Positions 1 to 10,101 of a stretch of 64,000 nucleotides of DNA are shown in pieces. The number at the start of each line of letters is the position of its first letter. The stretch's first letter is position 1. A model generated the notes under the pieces. The model had not been told where the DNA came from. It ran no database searches and saw only the letters and a program-made list of their open reading frames with translations. Origin of the DNA: Marinobacter psychrophilus (lineage in GTDB: Bacteria; Pseudomonadota; Gammaproteobacteria; Pseudomonadales; Oleiphilaceae); assembly GCF_001043175.1 (NCBI RefSeq), contig NZ_CP011494.1:3472001-3536000 (forward strand). Reading direction: 5' to 3'. Position numbers and translations under genes: made by a program.

Positions 1-12
1 AAGGAATGAATA

Positions 13-477
13 ATGAAAAAACTAATCGCAGGTGCAATTCTTCTAGGGGCTTCTTCTATGGCCTTTGCCCAACCGGGCTGTGGCGTTGGCGCCATGATCT
101 GGAAAGGCCAGTCTGGTATCGCTCCACACGTACTGGCGGCAACCACCAACGGATCTTTCGGCAACCAAACCTCCGGTATGACTACGGGCACCTTGGGTTG
201 TTCAACCAATGCGTCTGTTCAATCCATGGCTATGTACATGGACAGCAACATCGACAAAGTGGCCCGTGACATGTCTCGCGGCAACGGCGAAAACCTGGAC
301 ACTCTTGCCATCCTGCTTGGCGTAGAACAGGCTGACCGTGACAGCTTCCGCAGTGTGCTGCAGGATAACTTCGCCGCTATCTTCCCGAATGCAGACACCA
401 CCTCTGACCAGGCTATCAGCGCTATTGTTGCCCTGCTGCAGCAAGATGCCGGTCTGAGCAAGTACGTCGCTGCCTGA
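13..477 (+). CDS. DUF3015 family exported protein
   Basis: A 154-residue protein with a clear Sec signal peptide: Lys-Lys at residues 2-3, a hydrophobic core, and a likely cut after AFAQ near residue 20. Glycine-rich stretches, the Cys pair in PGCGVG and a helical C-terminus resemble the DUF3015 family, small periplasmic proteins of unknown function in marine gammaproteobacteria. The start is supported by AAGGA just upstream. It is followed by its own strong terminator at 511-537, so it is probably a single-gene transcript. The family assignment is by recognition only and no biochemical role is claimed. Confidence 0.8.
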   Translation: MKKLIAGAILLGASSMAFAQPGCGVGAMIWKGQSGIAPHVLAATTNGSFGNQTSGMTTGTLGCSTNASVQSMAMYMDSNIDKVARDMSRGNGENLDTLAILLGVEQADRDSFRSVLQDNFAAIFPNADTTSDQAISAIVALLQQDAGLSKYVAA

Positions 478-510
478 TATTTCCGGTTCCTCGGAAATAC
501 TGTGATATCG

Positions 511-537
511 GTGCGCCAGCGATGGCGCACTTTTTTT
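511..537 (+). terminator. Rho-independent terminator after the DUF3015 gene
   Basis: A perfect 8-bp stem (GTGCGCCA / TGGCGCAC) with a 4-base loop at 511-530 is followed by seven T residues. It separates the DUF3015 gene from the DUF4105 gene, and it argues against the in-frame GTG at 502 as the start of the latter. Confidence 0.92.
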
Positions 538-561
538 AAACCACGGACTCTGACACCTGCC

Positions 562-2439
562 ATGGGCCAAACTTTTTGTTCTGGAACAGCCGCAGTCTTG
601 TTCTCGTTGCTATCAATGCCTGCCCTGGCTGAAACAGTCAGCGTGCCCGCCGGTCTATATCTGTCGCCAGGCTGGCTGACACTGGGCCACTACCACCAGC
701 CAAGCCTGAGCAGCGATTACAAAAGCCAGGCCGACGATGATGCATTTTTTCTCAGTGTCGACGGCAAGCTATCCCCAGAAGCTGAATTAACGGCCACGCT
801 AACGGCCATTCAACAGCCGGGCGGCGGAGACCGGCACGCGCGCTGCCGATTTCCAGCCCGATCAACGTGGCTGCAACAAGAGCTGAACTTGCATTTGCCT
901 GCGGTTGATTGCCCGGCGTATCAGCAATGGCAAAACGAGCTCAATACGGAAACCGTGACCCTGGTGTTTGCTGCCTCTTATCTAAACAGTCCGTCGTCTA
1001 TGTTCGGCCATACGTTTCTGCGCCTGGACCCGCCTCAAGATGACAACGACACCGACCTGCTACTGGCCAACACCATTTCCTACGCCGCCGATGCCGCCGC
1101 TCACGACGGTGAGCTGATGTTTGCCTATCGCGGTATTTTTGGTGGCTACCCGGGCATTACCACGGTTCGGCCCTACTACGAAAAGATCCGTCTGTACTCG
1201 GATATTGAACATCGGGATTTGTGGGAATATCATTTAAACCTGAAGCAAAGCGAGGTCGACAGAATGACCGCTCACGCTTGGGAAATTCAGGACAAGAATT
1301 TTGATTATTACTTTTTTGACGAGAACTGCGCTTACCGCCTGCTAGCGCTAATTGATGTGGCGCGGCCGGGCACCAACCTGTTGGACGAAGTAAACACCCA
1401 CGCTATTCCCTCAGACACCGTGCGCTGGGTTATCGACAAAAATCTAGTTGGTCATGTGGAATATCGTGCCTCTGCCGCCACGGCAGTAAGCCACTCTCTG
1501 GATTCTCTGAGTGCGCAACAACAGCTTATAGCTTCTGCCCTCGCCAACGGTTATCTAAAACCCAACAGCCCGGAACTAATGGCACTAAACGAGACTGATC
1601 GAGCTGCCGTGCTCGACGCCACTTACGATTACGTGCGCTACCAGAGCGAGGCCGACGGCTGGCCAAGGGACTTTGCGGCGCCCCTATCCCACGCTTTATT
1701 ACGCGAGCGCAGCTCGCTCAACGCTGTCTATCCGCCACCGCCACCAGAACCCGCCGTGCGCGACGACCAGGGCCACAACACCTTCCGCCTTAGCTTGGGC
1801 AGCGGGAGGACAGAGGTTGGAGGTTCGAGTCGCAATTTTAGCCAGCTGACATTCCGCCCGGCCTATCACGACCTTCTGGACCCACCCGAAGGTTACCGCC
1901 CTGGTGCGCAGCTGCAGTTTTTAAGGCTGGACGCCCGCTATTACACAGATAACGACGAGCTACAGCTGGAAAAACTGACTGGCGTAGAGATACGTTCTAT
2001 CAGCCCTCGCAACCGCTTTTTCTCGCCCCTGTCGTGGCAGGTCAGCTTTGGCGGCAGACGCACGGATACGGGGCGTGAGAGGGTTCTGGCGCCCTATCTG
2101 GACGGCGGGGCCGGCGGCAGCTGGCGTATCGCTAGCAACACGCAAGCATTTGCCCTGGCAACGGCGGATCTTGAAATCGATAATGACCTGGGTCGCGGTT
2201 ACGATGCAGCTCCCGGCGCTGACCTCGGATTCCTGCACCAGAACCCACGCTTCAGCCTAATGGCCGGAGTGAAAACCAAAGCCTGGATTGTCAGCAACCA
2301 ACATCGCCAGGACCAGCTTTATGGCAAAGCCAGCTGGCATCTTGGCCGTGAATTCAGCGTGTTCGCCGAGTTTAACCGTGAAGACCACTTCGACAGGATG
2401 CAAAACACATGGCAAGCCGGCCTGCACGCCTACTTCTGA
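562..2439 (+). CDS. DUF4105 (Lnb_N-like) periplasmic protein, copy 1
   Basis: A 625-residue exported protein with a signal peptide ending near ALAE at residue 24. The start is placed at ATG 562 because the in-frame GTG at 502 lies upstream of the terminator at 511-537. The middle carries the DUF4105 signature: CRFPAR at 95-100, FGH with His150, and ENCAY with Cys256, a His/Cys pair suggesting a papain-like catalytic centre. As I recall, this Pfam family was renamed after a lipoprotein N-acyltransferase (Lnb); activity here is inference. The C-terminal third looks like beta strands and ends in Phe, possibly a barrel. A paralog lies at 46709. It overlaps the next gene by 31 bases, suggesting coupling. 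Confidence 0.85.
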   Translation: MGQTFCSGTAAVLFSLLSMPALAETVSVPAGLYLSPGWLTLGHYHQPSLSSDYKSQADDDAFFLSVDGKLSPEAELTATLTAIQQPGGGDRHARCRFPARSTWLQQELNLHLPAVDCPAYQQWQNELNTETVTLVFAASYLNSPSSMFGHTFLRLDPPQDDNDTDLLLANTISYAADAAAHDGELMFAYRGIFGGYPGITTVRPYYEKIRLYSDIEHRDLWEYHLNLKQSEVDRMTAHAWEIQDKNFDYYFFDENCAYRLLALIDVARPGTNLLDEVNTHAIPSDTVRWVIDKNLVGHVEYRASAATAVSHSLDSLSAQQQLIASALANGYLKPNSPELMALNETDRAAVLDATYDYVRYQSEADGWPRDFAAPLSHALLRERSSLNAVYPPPPPEPAVRDDQGHNTFRLSLGSGRTEVGGSSRNFSQLTFRPAYHDLLDPPEGYRPGAQLQFLRLDARYYTDNDELQLEKLTGVEIRSISPRNRFFSPLSWQVSFGGRRTDTGRERVLAPYLDGGAGGSWRIASNTQAFALATADLEIDNDLGRGYDAAPGADLGFLHQNPRFSLMAGVKTKAWIVSNQHRQDQLYGKASWHLGREFSVFAEFNREDHFDRMQNTWQAGLHAYF

Positions 2440-3308
2440 TTGGCTTAATGGCTGCTAGTTTCTCGCTGAGCGGTTGCAGTGGCCTGTTCTTTTTCCCCGA
2501 CCAGACCACTTACATAACACCGGATCGGCTGAATCTGGAATACAGCGATGCCTTCATCAATACCGCAGACGGCGAAGTGTTACACGGCTGGTGGTTGCCA
2601 GCCGTAACCAAACCGCCGAGCGAAGGCGACATAGCATCTGGAAAAAACGCGAAAGGCACGGTTTACTACCTGCACGGCAACGCCCAGAACATCAGCAGCC
2701 ACATCATGAACGTAGCCTGGCTGCCAGCCGAAGGTTACAACGTATTTGCGCTGGATTACCGCGGCTATGGCCGCTCAACCGGTTCGCCGGATATTGAAGG
2801 TGCCCTGCACGATGTAGAAAGCGGAATGCGCTGGCTAATCCAGCAGCCACAAACCCAAGGCAAACCGATCTTCCTGCTCGGCCAAAGCCTGGGCGGCGCC
2901 CTCGCCATCCCTCTGGCGGCCGAGTGGCAGCAACGTAACGAACAACCACCCTTGGATGGCGTTATCCTCGACGGCACCTTTGCCGGCTTTCGCGCCATTG
3001 CCCGCGACAAACTCGCCAGCTTCTGGCTTACCTGGCCGCTACAGGCCCCTCTAAGTTGGACCATCCCCAACGACTATGAAGGGACCGACTACATCGGCCG
3101 TATCAGCCCTACACCACTGCTAATGATTCACAGCGTGCTCGACGGCGTTATCCCCTTTGCCAACGGCGAAACCCTGTATCAGGCTGCGAAAGAGCCGAAG
3201 AATTTTCTGCAGACCGACACGCCCCACGTGGCGACGTTTGCCCTGCCGGAATATCAAAAAAGCCTGGTCAATTTCTTAAGGAAAGCCGGCGAGAAGAAAG
3301 AACTCTAA
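2409..3308 (+). CDS. Lipoprotein alpha/beta hydrolase
   Basis: A 299-residue serine-hydrolase-fold protein. The N-terminus has Arg4 and Arg7, a hydrophobic core and the lipobox LSGC at 20-23, so it should be a lipid-anchored envelope protein. The alpha/beta hydrolase marks follow: an oxyanion-type HGNAQN, the DYRGYGRSTG turn, the nucleophile elbow GQSLGG near 160, an Asp in HSVLDGVIP and a His in DTPHVATF. The fold resembles the YfhR/abhydrolase-13 group. The ATG lies inside the end of the DUF4105 gene, so the two are probably co-translated. The substrate is unknown. Confidence 0.85.
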   Translation: MASRPARLLLIGLMAASFSLSGCSGLFFFPDQTTYITPDRLNLEYSDAFINTADGEVLHGWWLPAVTKPPSEGDIASGKNAKGTVYYLHGNAQNISSHIMNVAWLPAEGYNVFALDYRGYGRSTGSPDIEGALHDVESGMRWLIQQPQTQGKPIFLLGQSLGGALAIPLAAEWQQRNEQPPLDGVILDGTFAGFRAIARDKLASFWLTWPLQAPLSWTIPNDYEGTDYIGRISPTPLLMIHSVLDGVIPFANGETLYQAAKEPKNFLQTDTPHVATFALPEYQKSLVNFLRKAGEKKEL

Positions 3309-3309
3309 A

Positions 3310-3419
3310 CAGCAAGTGGGCGAGGGTCGGTCAAAGCTGTACGGAGCCATGGATGGCGGAGCCCAAGCGTACAGGGACGTATTCACAGCGTGCTTTGAAC
3401 GGCCCCCGCCCACTTGCTG
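3310..3419. repeat. Extragenic palindromic element
   Basis: Two 28-base arms, at 3310-3337 and 3392-3419, are inverted copies with three mismatches. A shorter inverted pair (GCTGTACG / CGTACAG) sits inside, so the whole 110 bases can fold into one long hairpin. It lies between the convergent hydrolase and pnp genes. The centre resembles intergenic repeats that I associate with Marinobacter-type genomes; the copy number elsewhere cannot be seen here. Confidence 0.7.
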
Positions 3420-3462
3420 CCACTCTCAATAACGGCCCCAGTCTTAAAAGGCAGAAAACAAA

Positions 3463-3497
3463 AAACCCGCCAATCCAACGGAAAGGCGGGTTTTTTT
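3463..3497. terminator. Bidirectional terminator between convergent genes
   Basis: The stem AAACCCGCC / GGCGGGTTT (3463-3471 and 3485-3493) is flanked by A residues on the left and T residues on the right. It can stop transcripts from both the hydrolase gene (plus) and pnp (minus). Confidence 0.88.
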
Positions 3498-3546
3498 ATA
3501 TCAGGCTTGGGGACAGACTTAAGTCCGTCACCACGCCATCAAACCA

Positions 3547-5667
3547 TCACGCAGAAAGGTCAGTCGGTTTCTCGCCTTCTTTCACTTCCTTCATAGACAG
3601 CTTAACGCGGCCACGGTTGTCTACATCCAGCACTTTAACCAGAACTTCTTGGCCTTCCTTCAGCTCGTCGGTCACGTTTTCAATGCGACGATCAGAAATC
3701 TGAGAGATGTGAACCAGGCCATCTTTGCCCGGCAGAATGTTTACAAACGCGCCGAAGTCGACGATGCGCTCAACGCGACCCTGGTAGATAGCGCCCACTT
3801 CGATTTCAGCGGTAATTTCCATAACCCGCTTAACCGCAGCCTGCGCCGCTTCCATGTTGTCGGCGTAGATTTTCACGTTGCCGTCGTCGTCCAGATCAAT
3901 AGACGCACCGGTTTCTTCACAGATAGAACGGATAGTAGAACCGCCCTTACCGATCACGTCACGGATTTTCTCAGGATTGATCTTGATGGTGGTGATGCTA
4001 GGCGCACGTGATGACAGCTCGGTACGCGAAGCCGCAATCACCTTGTTCATCTCGCCAAGGATATGCTGGCGAGCGCCGTAGGCTTGCTCCAGGGCCAGTT
4101 CCATGATCTCGTCGGTAATACCGTTGATCTTGATGTCCATCTGCAGCGCGGTGATACCTTCTTTAGTACCGGCTACTTTAAAGTCCATGTCGCCAAGGTG
4201 ATCTTCATCGCCCAGGATGTCGGTCAGGATGGCGAACTTATCGCCTTCTTTAACCAGACCCATGGCAATACCGGCTACGGCAGACTTGATAGGCACGCCT
4301 GCGTCCATCAATGCCAGACTGGAACCACACACCGATGCCATAGAGCTGGAACCGTTGGATTCGGTGATTTCAGACACCGCACGAATGGTGTACGGGAACT
4401 CTTCAACCGTTGGCATTACCGCCAGTAGGCCGCGCTTGGCCAGGCGTCCGTGACCAATTTCACGACGGCCGGGGCCCATCATACGGCCAGCTTCGCCAAC
4501 GGAGTACGGGGGGAAGTTGTAATGGAACAGGAACGGGTCTTTGCTTTCGCCTTCCAGCGCGTCAATAATCTGCATGTCGCGCGACGTGCCCAGCGTGGTG
4601 GTCACGATGGCCTGGGTTTCGCCACGGGTGAACAGCGCAGAGCCGTGAGCACCCGGCAGAATGCCCACTTCGATTTTGATCGGGCGCACGGTTTTGGTGT
4701 CCCGTCCGTCAATACGCGGCTTGCCGTCAATAACTTGCTGGCGAACAACGTGCTTTTCGGTCTTGCCGAAGCACTTTTTCACGTCTTCAGCAGAGTATTT
4801 GCCGTCTTCGTCACCGGCCAGTTTCGCGATGGCGGCGGATTTGATCTCGCCCAGCCGCGCATAACGGTCCATTTTATCGCGGATGCTGTAGGCTTCTGCG
4901 ATCGCGTCAGCGAAATCTGCCTTGATAGCGCCCATCAGTTCGACGTTTACGGCTTCAGCCTGCCATTCCCAGCGGGGCTTGCCAATTTCAGCGGCAAATT
5001 CTTTAATGGCGATAACGGCAGACTGCATTTCCTGGTGGGCAAACAGCACGGCGCCCAGCATTTGGTCTTCAGTCAGGCTTTTAGCTTGCGATTCCACCAT
5101 CAATACGGCGTCTTCGGTGCCGGCAACGATCATGTCCAGCAGCGAAGTTGAACGCTCTTCGTGAGTCGGGTTCAGGAAGTAGCCACGCTCGTTGGTAAAG
5201 CCAACGCGGGAAGCACCAATGGGGCCTTCAAATGGAATGCCAGAAATAGCCAGGGCCGCAGAAGCCGCCAGCATGGCAGCAATGTCCGGATCCTGAGTTT
5301 TGTTGGCTGACATAACGGTCAGCACAACCTGGACTTCGTTCATGAAACCATTAGGAAACAGCGGACGAATCGGACGGTCGATCAGGCGTGACGTCAGCGT
5401 CTCTTTTTCGGTAGGACGCGCTTCACGCTTAAAGAAACCACCGGGAATTTTACCCACAGAGTAGGTTTTTTCGGTGTAGTTAACGGTCAGCGGAAAGAAG
5501 CCCTGACCAGGCTTGGCTTCTTTGGCACCTACAACGGCGCCCAGCACAGAAATATCGTCGATGGTTACGAGTACGGCACCGGTGGCCTGGCGGGCAATAC
5601 GGCCAGTTTCCAAAGTAACGGTTTTGCCACCAAGTTCGAACGTTTTAGTTACGGGTTTAGGTTCCAC
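3547..5667 (-). CDS. pnp: Polyribonucleotide nucleotidyltransferase (PNPase)
   Basis: A 706-residue 3'-5' phosphorolytic exoribonuclease, the trimeric degradosome enzyme. Order of domains: first RNase PH domain (1-140), alpha-helical domain, second RNase PH domain with [15 protein letters not shown] domain with IGKGGSTI near 565, and a C-terminal S1 domain (VGAIYQGRV to VKLSMKEV). The length matches the family. The start codon is GTG at 5667, preceded by AGGAG at good spacing. It follows rpsO as in E. coli, with a terminator-like hairpin between them; E. coli pnp is autoregulated in this leader, which may hold here. Confidence 0.98.
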   Translation of the reverse strand: MEPKPVTKTFELGGKTVTLETGRIARQATGAVLVTIDDISVLGAVVGAKEAKPGQGFFPLTVNYTEKTYSVGKIPGGFFKREARPTEKETLTSRLIDRPIRPLFPNGFMNEVQVVLTVMSANKTQDPDIAAMLAASAALAISGIPFEGPIGASRVGFTNERGYFLNPTHEERSTSLLDMIVAGTEDAVLMVESQAKSLTEDQMLGAVLFAHQEMQSAVIAIKEFAAEIGKPRWEWQAEAVNVELMGAIKADFADAIAEAYSIRDKMDRYARLGEIKSAAIAKLAGDEDGKYSAEDVKKCFGKTEKHVVRQQVIDGKPRIDGRDTKTVRPIKIEVGILPGAHGSALFTRGETQAIVTTTLGTSRDMQIIDALEGESKDPFLFHYNFPPYSVGEAGRMMGPGRREIGHGRLAKRGLLAVMPTVEEFPYTIRAVSEITESNGSSSMASVCGSSLALMDAGVPIKSAVAGIAMGLVKEGDKFAILTDILGDEDHLGDMDFKVAGTKEGITALQMDIKINGITDEIMELALEQAYGARQHILGEMNKVIAASRTELSSRAPSITTIKINPEKIRDVIGKGGSTIRSICEETGASIDLDDDGNVKIYADNMEAAQAAVKRVMEITAEIEVGAIYQGRVERIVDFGAFVNILPGKDGLVHISQISDRRIENVTDELKEGQEVLVKVLDVDNRGRVKLSMKEVKEGEKPTDLSA

Positions 5668-5740
5668 AAAAAACTCCTGAATATCTTTCCGATTGATTCA
5701 ATTACTCACCCATGTGGGTAACTGCTGTTCTGCGCTACAC

Positions 5741-5788
5741 AAAAAAACACAACCGGCGGCAACGCTCTTGCAAGCACCACCGCCGGTT
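5741..5788 (-). terminator. Hairpin terminator between rpsO and pnp
   Basis: On the minus strand a 9-bp stem (AACCGGCGG / CCGCCGGTT) is followed by GTG and a run of seven T. It lies where E. coli has the rpsO terminator, so part of the rpsO transcription stops here and the rest reads into pnp. Confidence 0.85.
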
Positions 5789-5839
5789 GGTCAGCCAGGG
5801 AAAATAACCATACCCCAGCTCTCAGGCCGTCGAAACAGA

Positions 5840-6109
5840 TTAGCGACGCAGACCCAAACGCTTGATCAGCTCAAGATAACGATCAGCACTTTTGCCTTTC
5901 AGGTAATCCAGCAGCTTACGACGCTGGTTTACCATACGGATCAGACCGCGGCGTGAATGGTGGTCTTGCTTGTTGATCTTGAAGTGACCCTGCAGCTTGT
6001 TGATGTTAGCGCTAAGCAGTGCAACCTGAACTTCAGGAGAACCGGTATCGCTTTCAGCCTGCTGGTAATCTTTAACAATCTGAGCTTTCTCGTTGGCAGA
6101 AAGTGCCAT
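5840..6109 (-). CDS. rpsO: 30S ribosomal protein S15
   Basis: An 89-residue primary 16S-binding protein of the small subunit. The sequence has the S15 core [26 protein letters not shown] helix and LLDYLKGKS. The start is the ATG at 6109 (MALSANEK); an upstream in-frame start would add four residues absent from the family. GAGGTGG lies just upstream. It sits between truB and pnp, the conserved gammaproteobacterial position. Confidence 0.97.
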   Translation of the reverse strand: MALSANEKAQIVKDYQQAESDTGSPEVQVALLSANINKLQGHFKINKQDHHSRRGLIRMVNQRRKLLDYLKGKSADRYLELIKRLGLRR

Positions 6110-6185
6110 AAACCACCTCAATATATTGCGATGCTTAAAAATACAGCCGAACCGCGCATCTCTACAGCTTGGCTAAACGGCTCGC

Positions 6186-7115
6186 CTACAGGCGGCCGCC
6201 GGTTTTAACCAGACGCTTAGGCACCAGCTGGGTACCCTCACTGTCCGGGAATGCTTCTGCCAGCCCAACAAAGTCTTGATTGCCATAAACGCGCACGTAA
6301 CCCTGTTCAAGCTGAGCTTCTATTCTAACTGCTTGGCCATTCAATATCGACACCAGCACCGGTCCGCTCAGGCGGTGTTCGGGAAACATGCTGAGTGCCG
6401 CGTCTGGCGCTACCAGCAAGCCGTCCAGGCTTTCTTCACGCTCGCGCATGGCTTCCATCCCCGGTACGTCGTGGGCGTCGGCCAATGTAAAGCCTGCGGC
6501 CAGGGTACGGCGCAGTGCAACCACATGGGCGCCACAACCAATGGCTTCACCGATGTCTTCCACCAGCGAACGGATATAGGTGCCTTTTGTGCACTTAACC
6601 GCAATGTCCATTTCGTTATCGCGAATAGCCAACAATTCCAAACTGTAAATAGTGACCGGGCGCGCAGGGCGCTCAATTTCGATGCCTTGACGAGCGTACT
6701 CGTACAACGGGCGGCCCTTATGCTTGAGAGCCGAGTACATAGAAGGCACCTGCTGGATATCGCCACGAAAGCGGTCCAACAGAGGCTCTAAAACGTCGGC
6801 GGTCAGGCCTTCCGGCACGGGTCGATTTTCTACCACAGAGCCTTCGCTATCACCGGTTTCGGTGCGTTCGCCCAAGCGGGCGGTAGCAATGTAAGCTTTG
6901 TCGCTGTCTAGCATGGTCTGCGAAAACTTGGTGGCCTCGCCAAAGCACAACGGTAGCACACCGGTGGCCAGCGGATCTAAAGCTCCGGTGTGGCCGGCTT
7001 TGGCCGCCCCATACAACCGCTTAACCTGCTGCAAAATGCCATTGGAGGTTAAACCCTGGGGCTTGTCGATCACCAAAATGCCACTGACATCACGGCCTTT
7101 GTGTCGGCGGCTCAA
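6186..7115 (-). CDS. truB: tRNA pseudouridine(55) synthase TruB
   Basis: A 309-residue enzyme that isomerises U55 in the T loop of tRNAs. Key motifs: the thumb KPQGLTSN, the catalytic Asp in [11 protein letters not shown] (about residue 47), Y in [10 protein letters not shown] and [13 protein letters not shown]-terminal PUA-like segment follows. The start is TTG at 7115, within a four-base TTGA overlap with the rbfA stop, which indicates translational coupling. The length and N-terminus match E. coli TruB well. Confidence 0.97.
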   Translation of the reverse strand: MSRRHKGRDVSGILVIDKPQGLTSNGILQQVKRLYGAAKAGHTGALDPLATGVLPLCFGEATKFSQTMLDSDKAYIATARLGERTETGDSEGSVVENRPVPEGLTADVLEPLLDRFRGDIQQVPSMYSALKHKGRPLYEYARQGIEIERPARPVTIYSLELLAIRDNEMDIAVKCTKGTYIRSLVEDIGEAIGCGAHVVALRRTLAAGFTLADAHDVPGMEAMREREESLDGLLVAPDAALSMFPEHRLSGPVLVSILNGQAVRIEAQLEQGYVRVYGNQDFVGLAEAFPDSEGTQLVPKRLVKTGGRL

Positions 7116-7570
7116 ACGCTGGACTCCGGATTGTTTTGACCATCAACATCGCCATCGGCGGCACTGTTATCAGCGCTGTCGCCGTCATCACCTACCGCGG
7201 GCTGATCACCCACGGCTTTGCGAATCAGGCCATCCAGGCGGCGGCTGTAACCCTGCAACTCATCAAAATGAAAGCGCAGGAGAGGCACCACACGCAGCTT
7301 CATCGCACGGCCAACCTGGCCGCGCAGAAACCCGGATGCCTTGTTCAGTACCGCCAGAGATTCTTTCACCTCTGGCGACTCTGCGCCAAGCTCTTCAGTA
7401 GTCAGCAAGGACACGTAAATGTCGGCGTAACCCAAATCACGGCTTACCTTAACGGCATTGACCGTAATCATACCCACCCGCGGGTCTTTGATTTCCCGCT
7501 GGATGAGCTGGGCCAGTTCTCGCTGCATCTGATCGCCAATGCGATCAATACGACTGAACTCTCTAGCCAT
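7112..7570 (-). CDS. rbfA: 30S ribosome-binding factor RbfA
   Basis: A 152-residue KH-like maturation factor for the 30S subunit, needed for late 16S processing and cold growth. Family features: [17 protein letters not shown] at the N-terminus, [10 protein letters not shown], and PLLRFHFDE. The C-terminal 25 residues are acidic and low complexity. Its ATG overlaps the infB stop by one base and its stop overlaps truB by four bases, so infB-rbfA-truB are tightly coupled. Confidence 0.97.
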   Translation of the reverse strand: MAREFSRIDRIGDQMQRELAQLIQREIKDPRVGMITVNAVKVSRDLGYADIYVSLLTTEELGAESPEVKESLAVLNKASGFLRGQVGRAMKLRVVPLLRFHFDELQGYSRRLDGLIRKAVGDQPAVGDDGDSADNSAADGDVDGQNNPESSV

Positions 7571-10083
7571 TACGCCCCCGTGGATTCAAGCTTGCGCTCA
7601 ACCCGAATACGATCGAATACTTCGATTTGGTCGCCCATTTTCACGTCGTAGCCTTTCACGCCAATACCGCATTCCATGCCGTTACGTACTTCTGGCACGT
7701 CGTCCTTGAAGCGGCGCAGGGATTCCAGCTCGCCTTCAAAGATCACCACGTTGTCACGCAGTACGCGAATCGGTTTGTTACGGTACACGTTGCCTTCAGT
7801 CACCATACAACCGGCCACCTGGCCAAACTTCGGCGAACGGAACACGTCGCGTACGTCGGCAATGCCGATGATGTCTTCGCGGAATTCCGGTGCCAACATG
7901 CCAGTCAGAGCCGCTTTAACGTCGTCCAGCAGGTTGTAAATAATGCTGTAATAACGCAGATCCAGGCCTTCCTGTTCAACCAGGCGCTTGGCGGCATTAT
8001 CGGCGCGCACGTTAAAGCCAAAGATCACGGCACTGGTGGCCAAGGCCAGGCTGATGTCGGTTTCGGCTATGCCGCCAACACCAGAAGATACAATCTTCAC
8101 CTGTACTTCTTCGTTGCCCAGATCCTGCAGTGAACGGGTAATGGCTTCCAGCGAACCACGAACGTCAGTTTTCAATACCACGTTCAGGGTTTTCACCTGG
8201 TCTTTGCCCATGTTCTCAAACAGATTTTCCAGTTTGGCTGCCTGCTGACGCTGTAAACGCTGTTCGCGCTCACGAACGTGGCGGAACTCAGCCAGCTCTT
8301 TGGCCTTGCGCTCATCGGCTACAACGAAGAATTCGTCACCAGCGTTAGGCGTGCCATTCAAGCCCAGAACTTCTACCGGAATAGAAGGGCCTGCATCTTT
8401 AACCTGCTTGCCAGCTTCGTCGGTCATTGCACGTACTTTCCCGAAGAAAGAACCTGCAACAACCATATCACCCTGGCGCAGAGTACCGTTCTGAACCAGT
8501 ACGGTAGCCACTGAACCGCGGCCACGCTCTAGGCTGGATTCAACCACAACGCCTTGGGCGGGTGCAGACGGCGACGCCTGCAGCTCTAGAATTTCAGCTT
8601 GCAGCAATACCGCTTCCAGCAGATTGTCGACGCCATCACCGGTCTTGGAAGAAATAGGCACGAACTGTACGTCACCGCCCCATTCTTCCGGAATCACGTT
8701 AATGGCAGACAACTCGTTTTTGACACGATCCAGATCGGCATCTTCTTTGTCCATCTTGGTAATCGCTACCACGATGGGCACACCGGCTGCACGAGCGTGT
8801 TCAACCGCTTCTTTGGTCTGCGGCATAACGCCGTCGTCAGACGCCACTACCAAAATCACGATGTCGGTACACTGGGCACCGCGAGCACGCATGGCGGTAA
8901 ACGCCGCGTGGCCCGGGGTATCCAGAAAGGAAACCATGCCGTGATCGGTTTTTACGTGATACGCACCAATGTGCTGGGTAATGCCGCCAGTTTCGCCAGA
9001 CGCAACCTTGGTGCGGCGGATGTAATCCAGCAGCGAGGTTTTACCATGGTCAACGTGACCCATTACGCTGACAACCGGTGCGCGTTTAACCTGTTCTTGG
9101 CCTTCCTGGCTGCTGAATTCGCTCAGCACAGCCTCTTCAAAGGCGTCGTCGCTGATGGCTCTAGCGGTATGGCCCAGTTCGTTCACCACAAGGACTGCAG
9201 TTTCCTGCTCCAGGGGCTGATTAATAGTGGCCATTACGCCCATACCCATAAGGGTTTTGATCACGTCAACGGATTTCACAGACATAAGGTGGGCAAGATC
9301 GCCCACTGTGATCAATTCGGGAACTTCTACTTCTTTGACCATAGGTTTGGTCGGCCTCTCGAAGGCGTGTTGCTTCTCTTTAGGTTTCTTTTTCGAACGC
9401 AGCGGCTTGCGCAGCTTGGTGTCTTCGTCGTCCGAGGTAGCCCGTGGCGAATCCTGAGTGCGGCTGCGAGGGCCACGGTGGCCTGCCGATTTCTTCTTCG
9501 GCTTGCCGTCGTCGTTATCTGTTTCGTCGCTACGTTCGCGAACTTTTTCTTTCTTTTTCTTCGGCTTGCGGTCTTTACCATCGCCTTCAGGCGGCGGTAT
9601 CGGCATGTCTTCCGGCGCTATTACGGCCGGCTTTTCTGCCTTCGCGGCCACTGGCTCAGCCGCAACTTGCTCTACCTTGGCTTCCGCAGCTTTGGTTTCA
9701 ATCACAGCTTCCGGTGCTTCAACCGTTGTGGTTGCTTCAAGTGAAGTTACCGGCGTTTCCACGACGGCCTCTTCCGCTGATTCCAGCTGCGTTTCGGCGC
9801 GCTTAATATAAGTGCGGTGCTTGCGAACCTCCACATTCACGGATTTGGCTTTGCCAGCCTTCAACGTCGTGGTTGTTTTGCGCTTCAACGTGATTTTCTG
9901 AGGCTCAGCCTCACTGTCACCGTGGTTCTTACGCAGATACGTCAGCAGCTGCTGTTTCTCGTCACTGGAAACCGCATCGTTCTCAGAACGCGCTTTCAAG
10001 CCTGATTCCACAATCTGCTTCAGTAAACGATCCACGGGAGCGCCTACATCTTCGGCCAGTTGTTTTACCGTTACTTCCGCCAT
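7570..10083 (-). CDS. infB: Translation initiation factor IF-2
   Basis: An 837-residue GTPase that brings fMet-tRNA to the 30S subunit and promotes subunit joining. Layout: N-terminal IF2 domain (1-50), a highly charged Ala/Glu/Lys linker (about 100-250), a second IF2-N domain (255-305), the G domain with G1 GHVDHGKT at 342-349, DTPGHAAF and TKMD, then domains II to IV. A strong GGAGGAGG ribosome site precedes the ATG. It lies 18 bases after nusA in the conserved operon. Confidence 0.98.
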   Translation of the reverse strand: MAEVTVKQLAEDVGAPVDRLLKQIVESGLKARSENDAVSSDEKQQLLTYLRKNHGDSEAEPQKITLKRKTTTTLKAGKAKSVNVEVRKHRTYIKRAETQLESAEEAVVETPVTSLEATTTVEAPEAVIETKAAEAKVEQVAAEPVAAKAEKPAVIAPEDMPIPPPEGDGKDRKPKKKKEKVRERSDETDNDDGKPKKKSAGHRGPRSRTQDSPRATSDDEDTKLRKPLRSKKKPKEKQHAFERPTKPMVKEVEVPELITVGDLAHLMSVKSVDVIKTLMGMGVMATINQPLEQETAVLVVNELGHTARAISDDAFEEAVLSEFSSQEGQEQVKRAPVVSVMGHVDHGKTSLLDYIRRTKVASGETGGITQHIGAYHVKTDHGMVSFLDTPGHAAFTAMRARGAQCTDIVILVVASDDGVMPQTKEAVEHARAAGVPIVVAITKMDKEDADLDRVKNELSAINVIPEEWGGDVQFVPISSKTGDGVDNLLEAVLLQAEILELQASPSAPAQGVVVESSLERGRGSVATVLVQNGTLRQGDMVVAGSFFGKVRAMTDEAGKQVKDAGPSIPVEVLGLNGTPNAGDEFFVVADERKAKELAEFRHVREREQRLQRQQAAKLENLFENMGKDQVKTLNVVLKTDVRGSLEAITRSLQDLGNEEVQVKIVSSGVGGIAETDISLALATSAVIFGFNVRADNAAKRLVEQEGLDLRYYSIIYNLLDDVKAALTGMLAPEFREDIIGIADVRDVFRSPKFGQVAGCMVTEGNVYRNKPIRVLRDNVVIFEGELESLRRFKDDVPEVRNGMECGIGVKGYDVKMGDQIEVFDRIRVERKLESTGA

Positions 10084-10101
10084 ACTGGTCCTCCTCCCGA
10101 A

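Noticed and set aside
502..561. GTG start at 502 for the first DUF4105 gene
   Set aside because: The perfect terminator at 511-537 lies inside this extension; the ATG at 562 gives a proper signal peptide.
3649..9811. Long plus-strand open frames opposite pnp, infB and carB
   Set aside because: They are antisense shadows of GC-rich coding sequence with no ribosome sites or domains.
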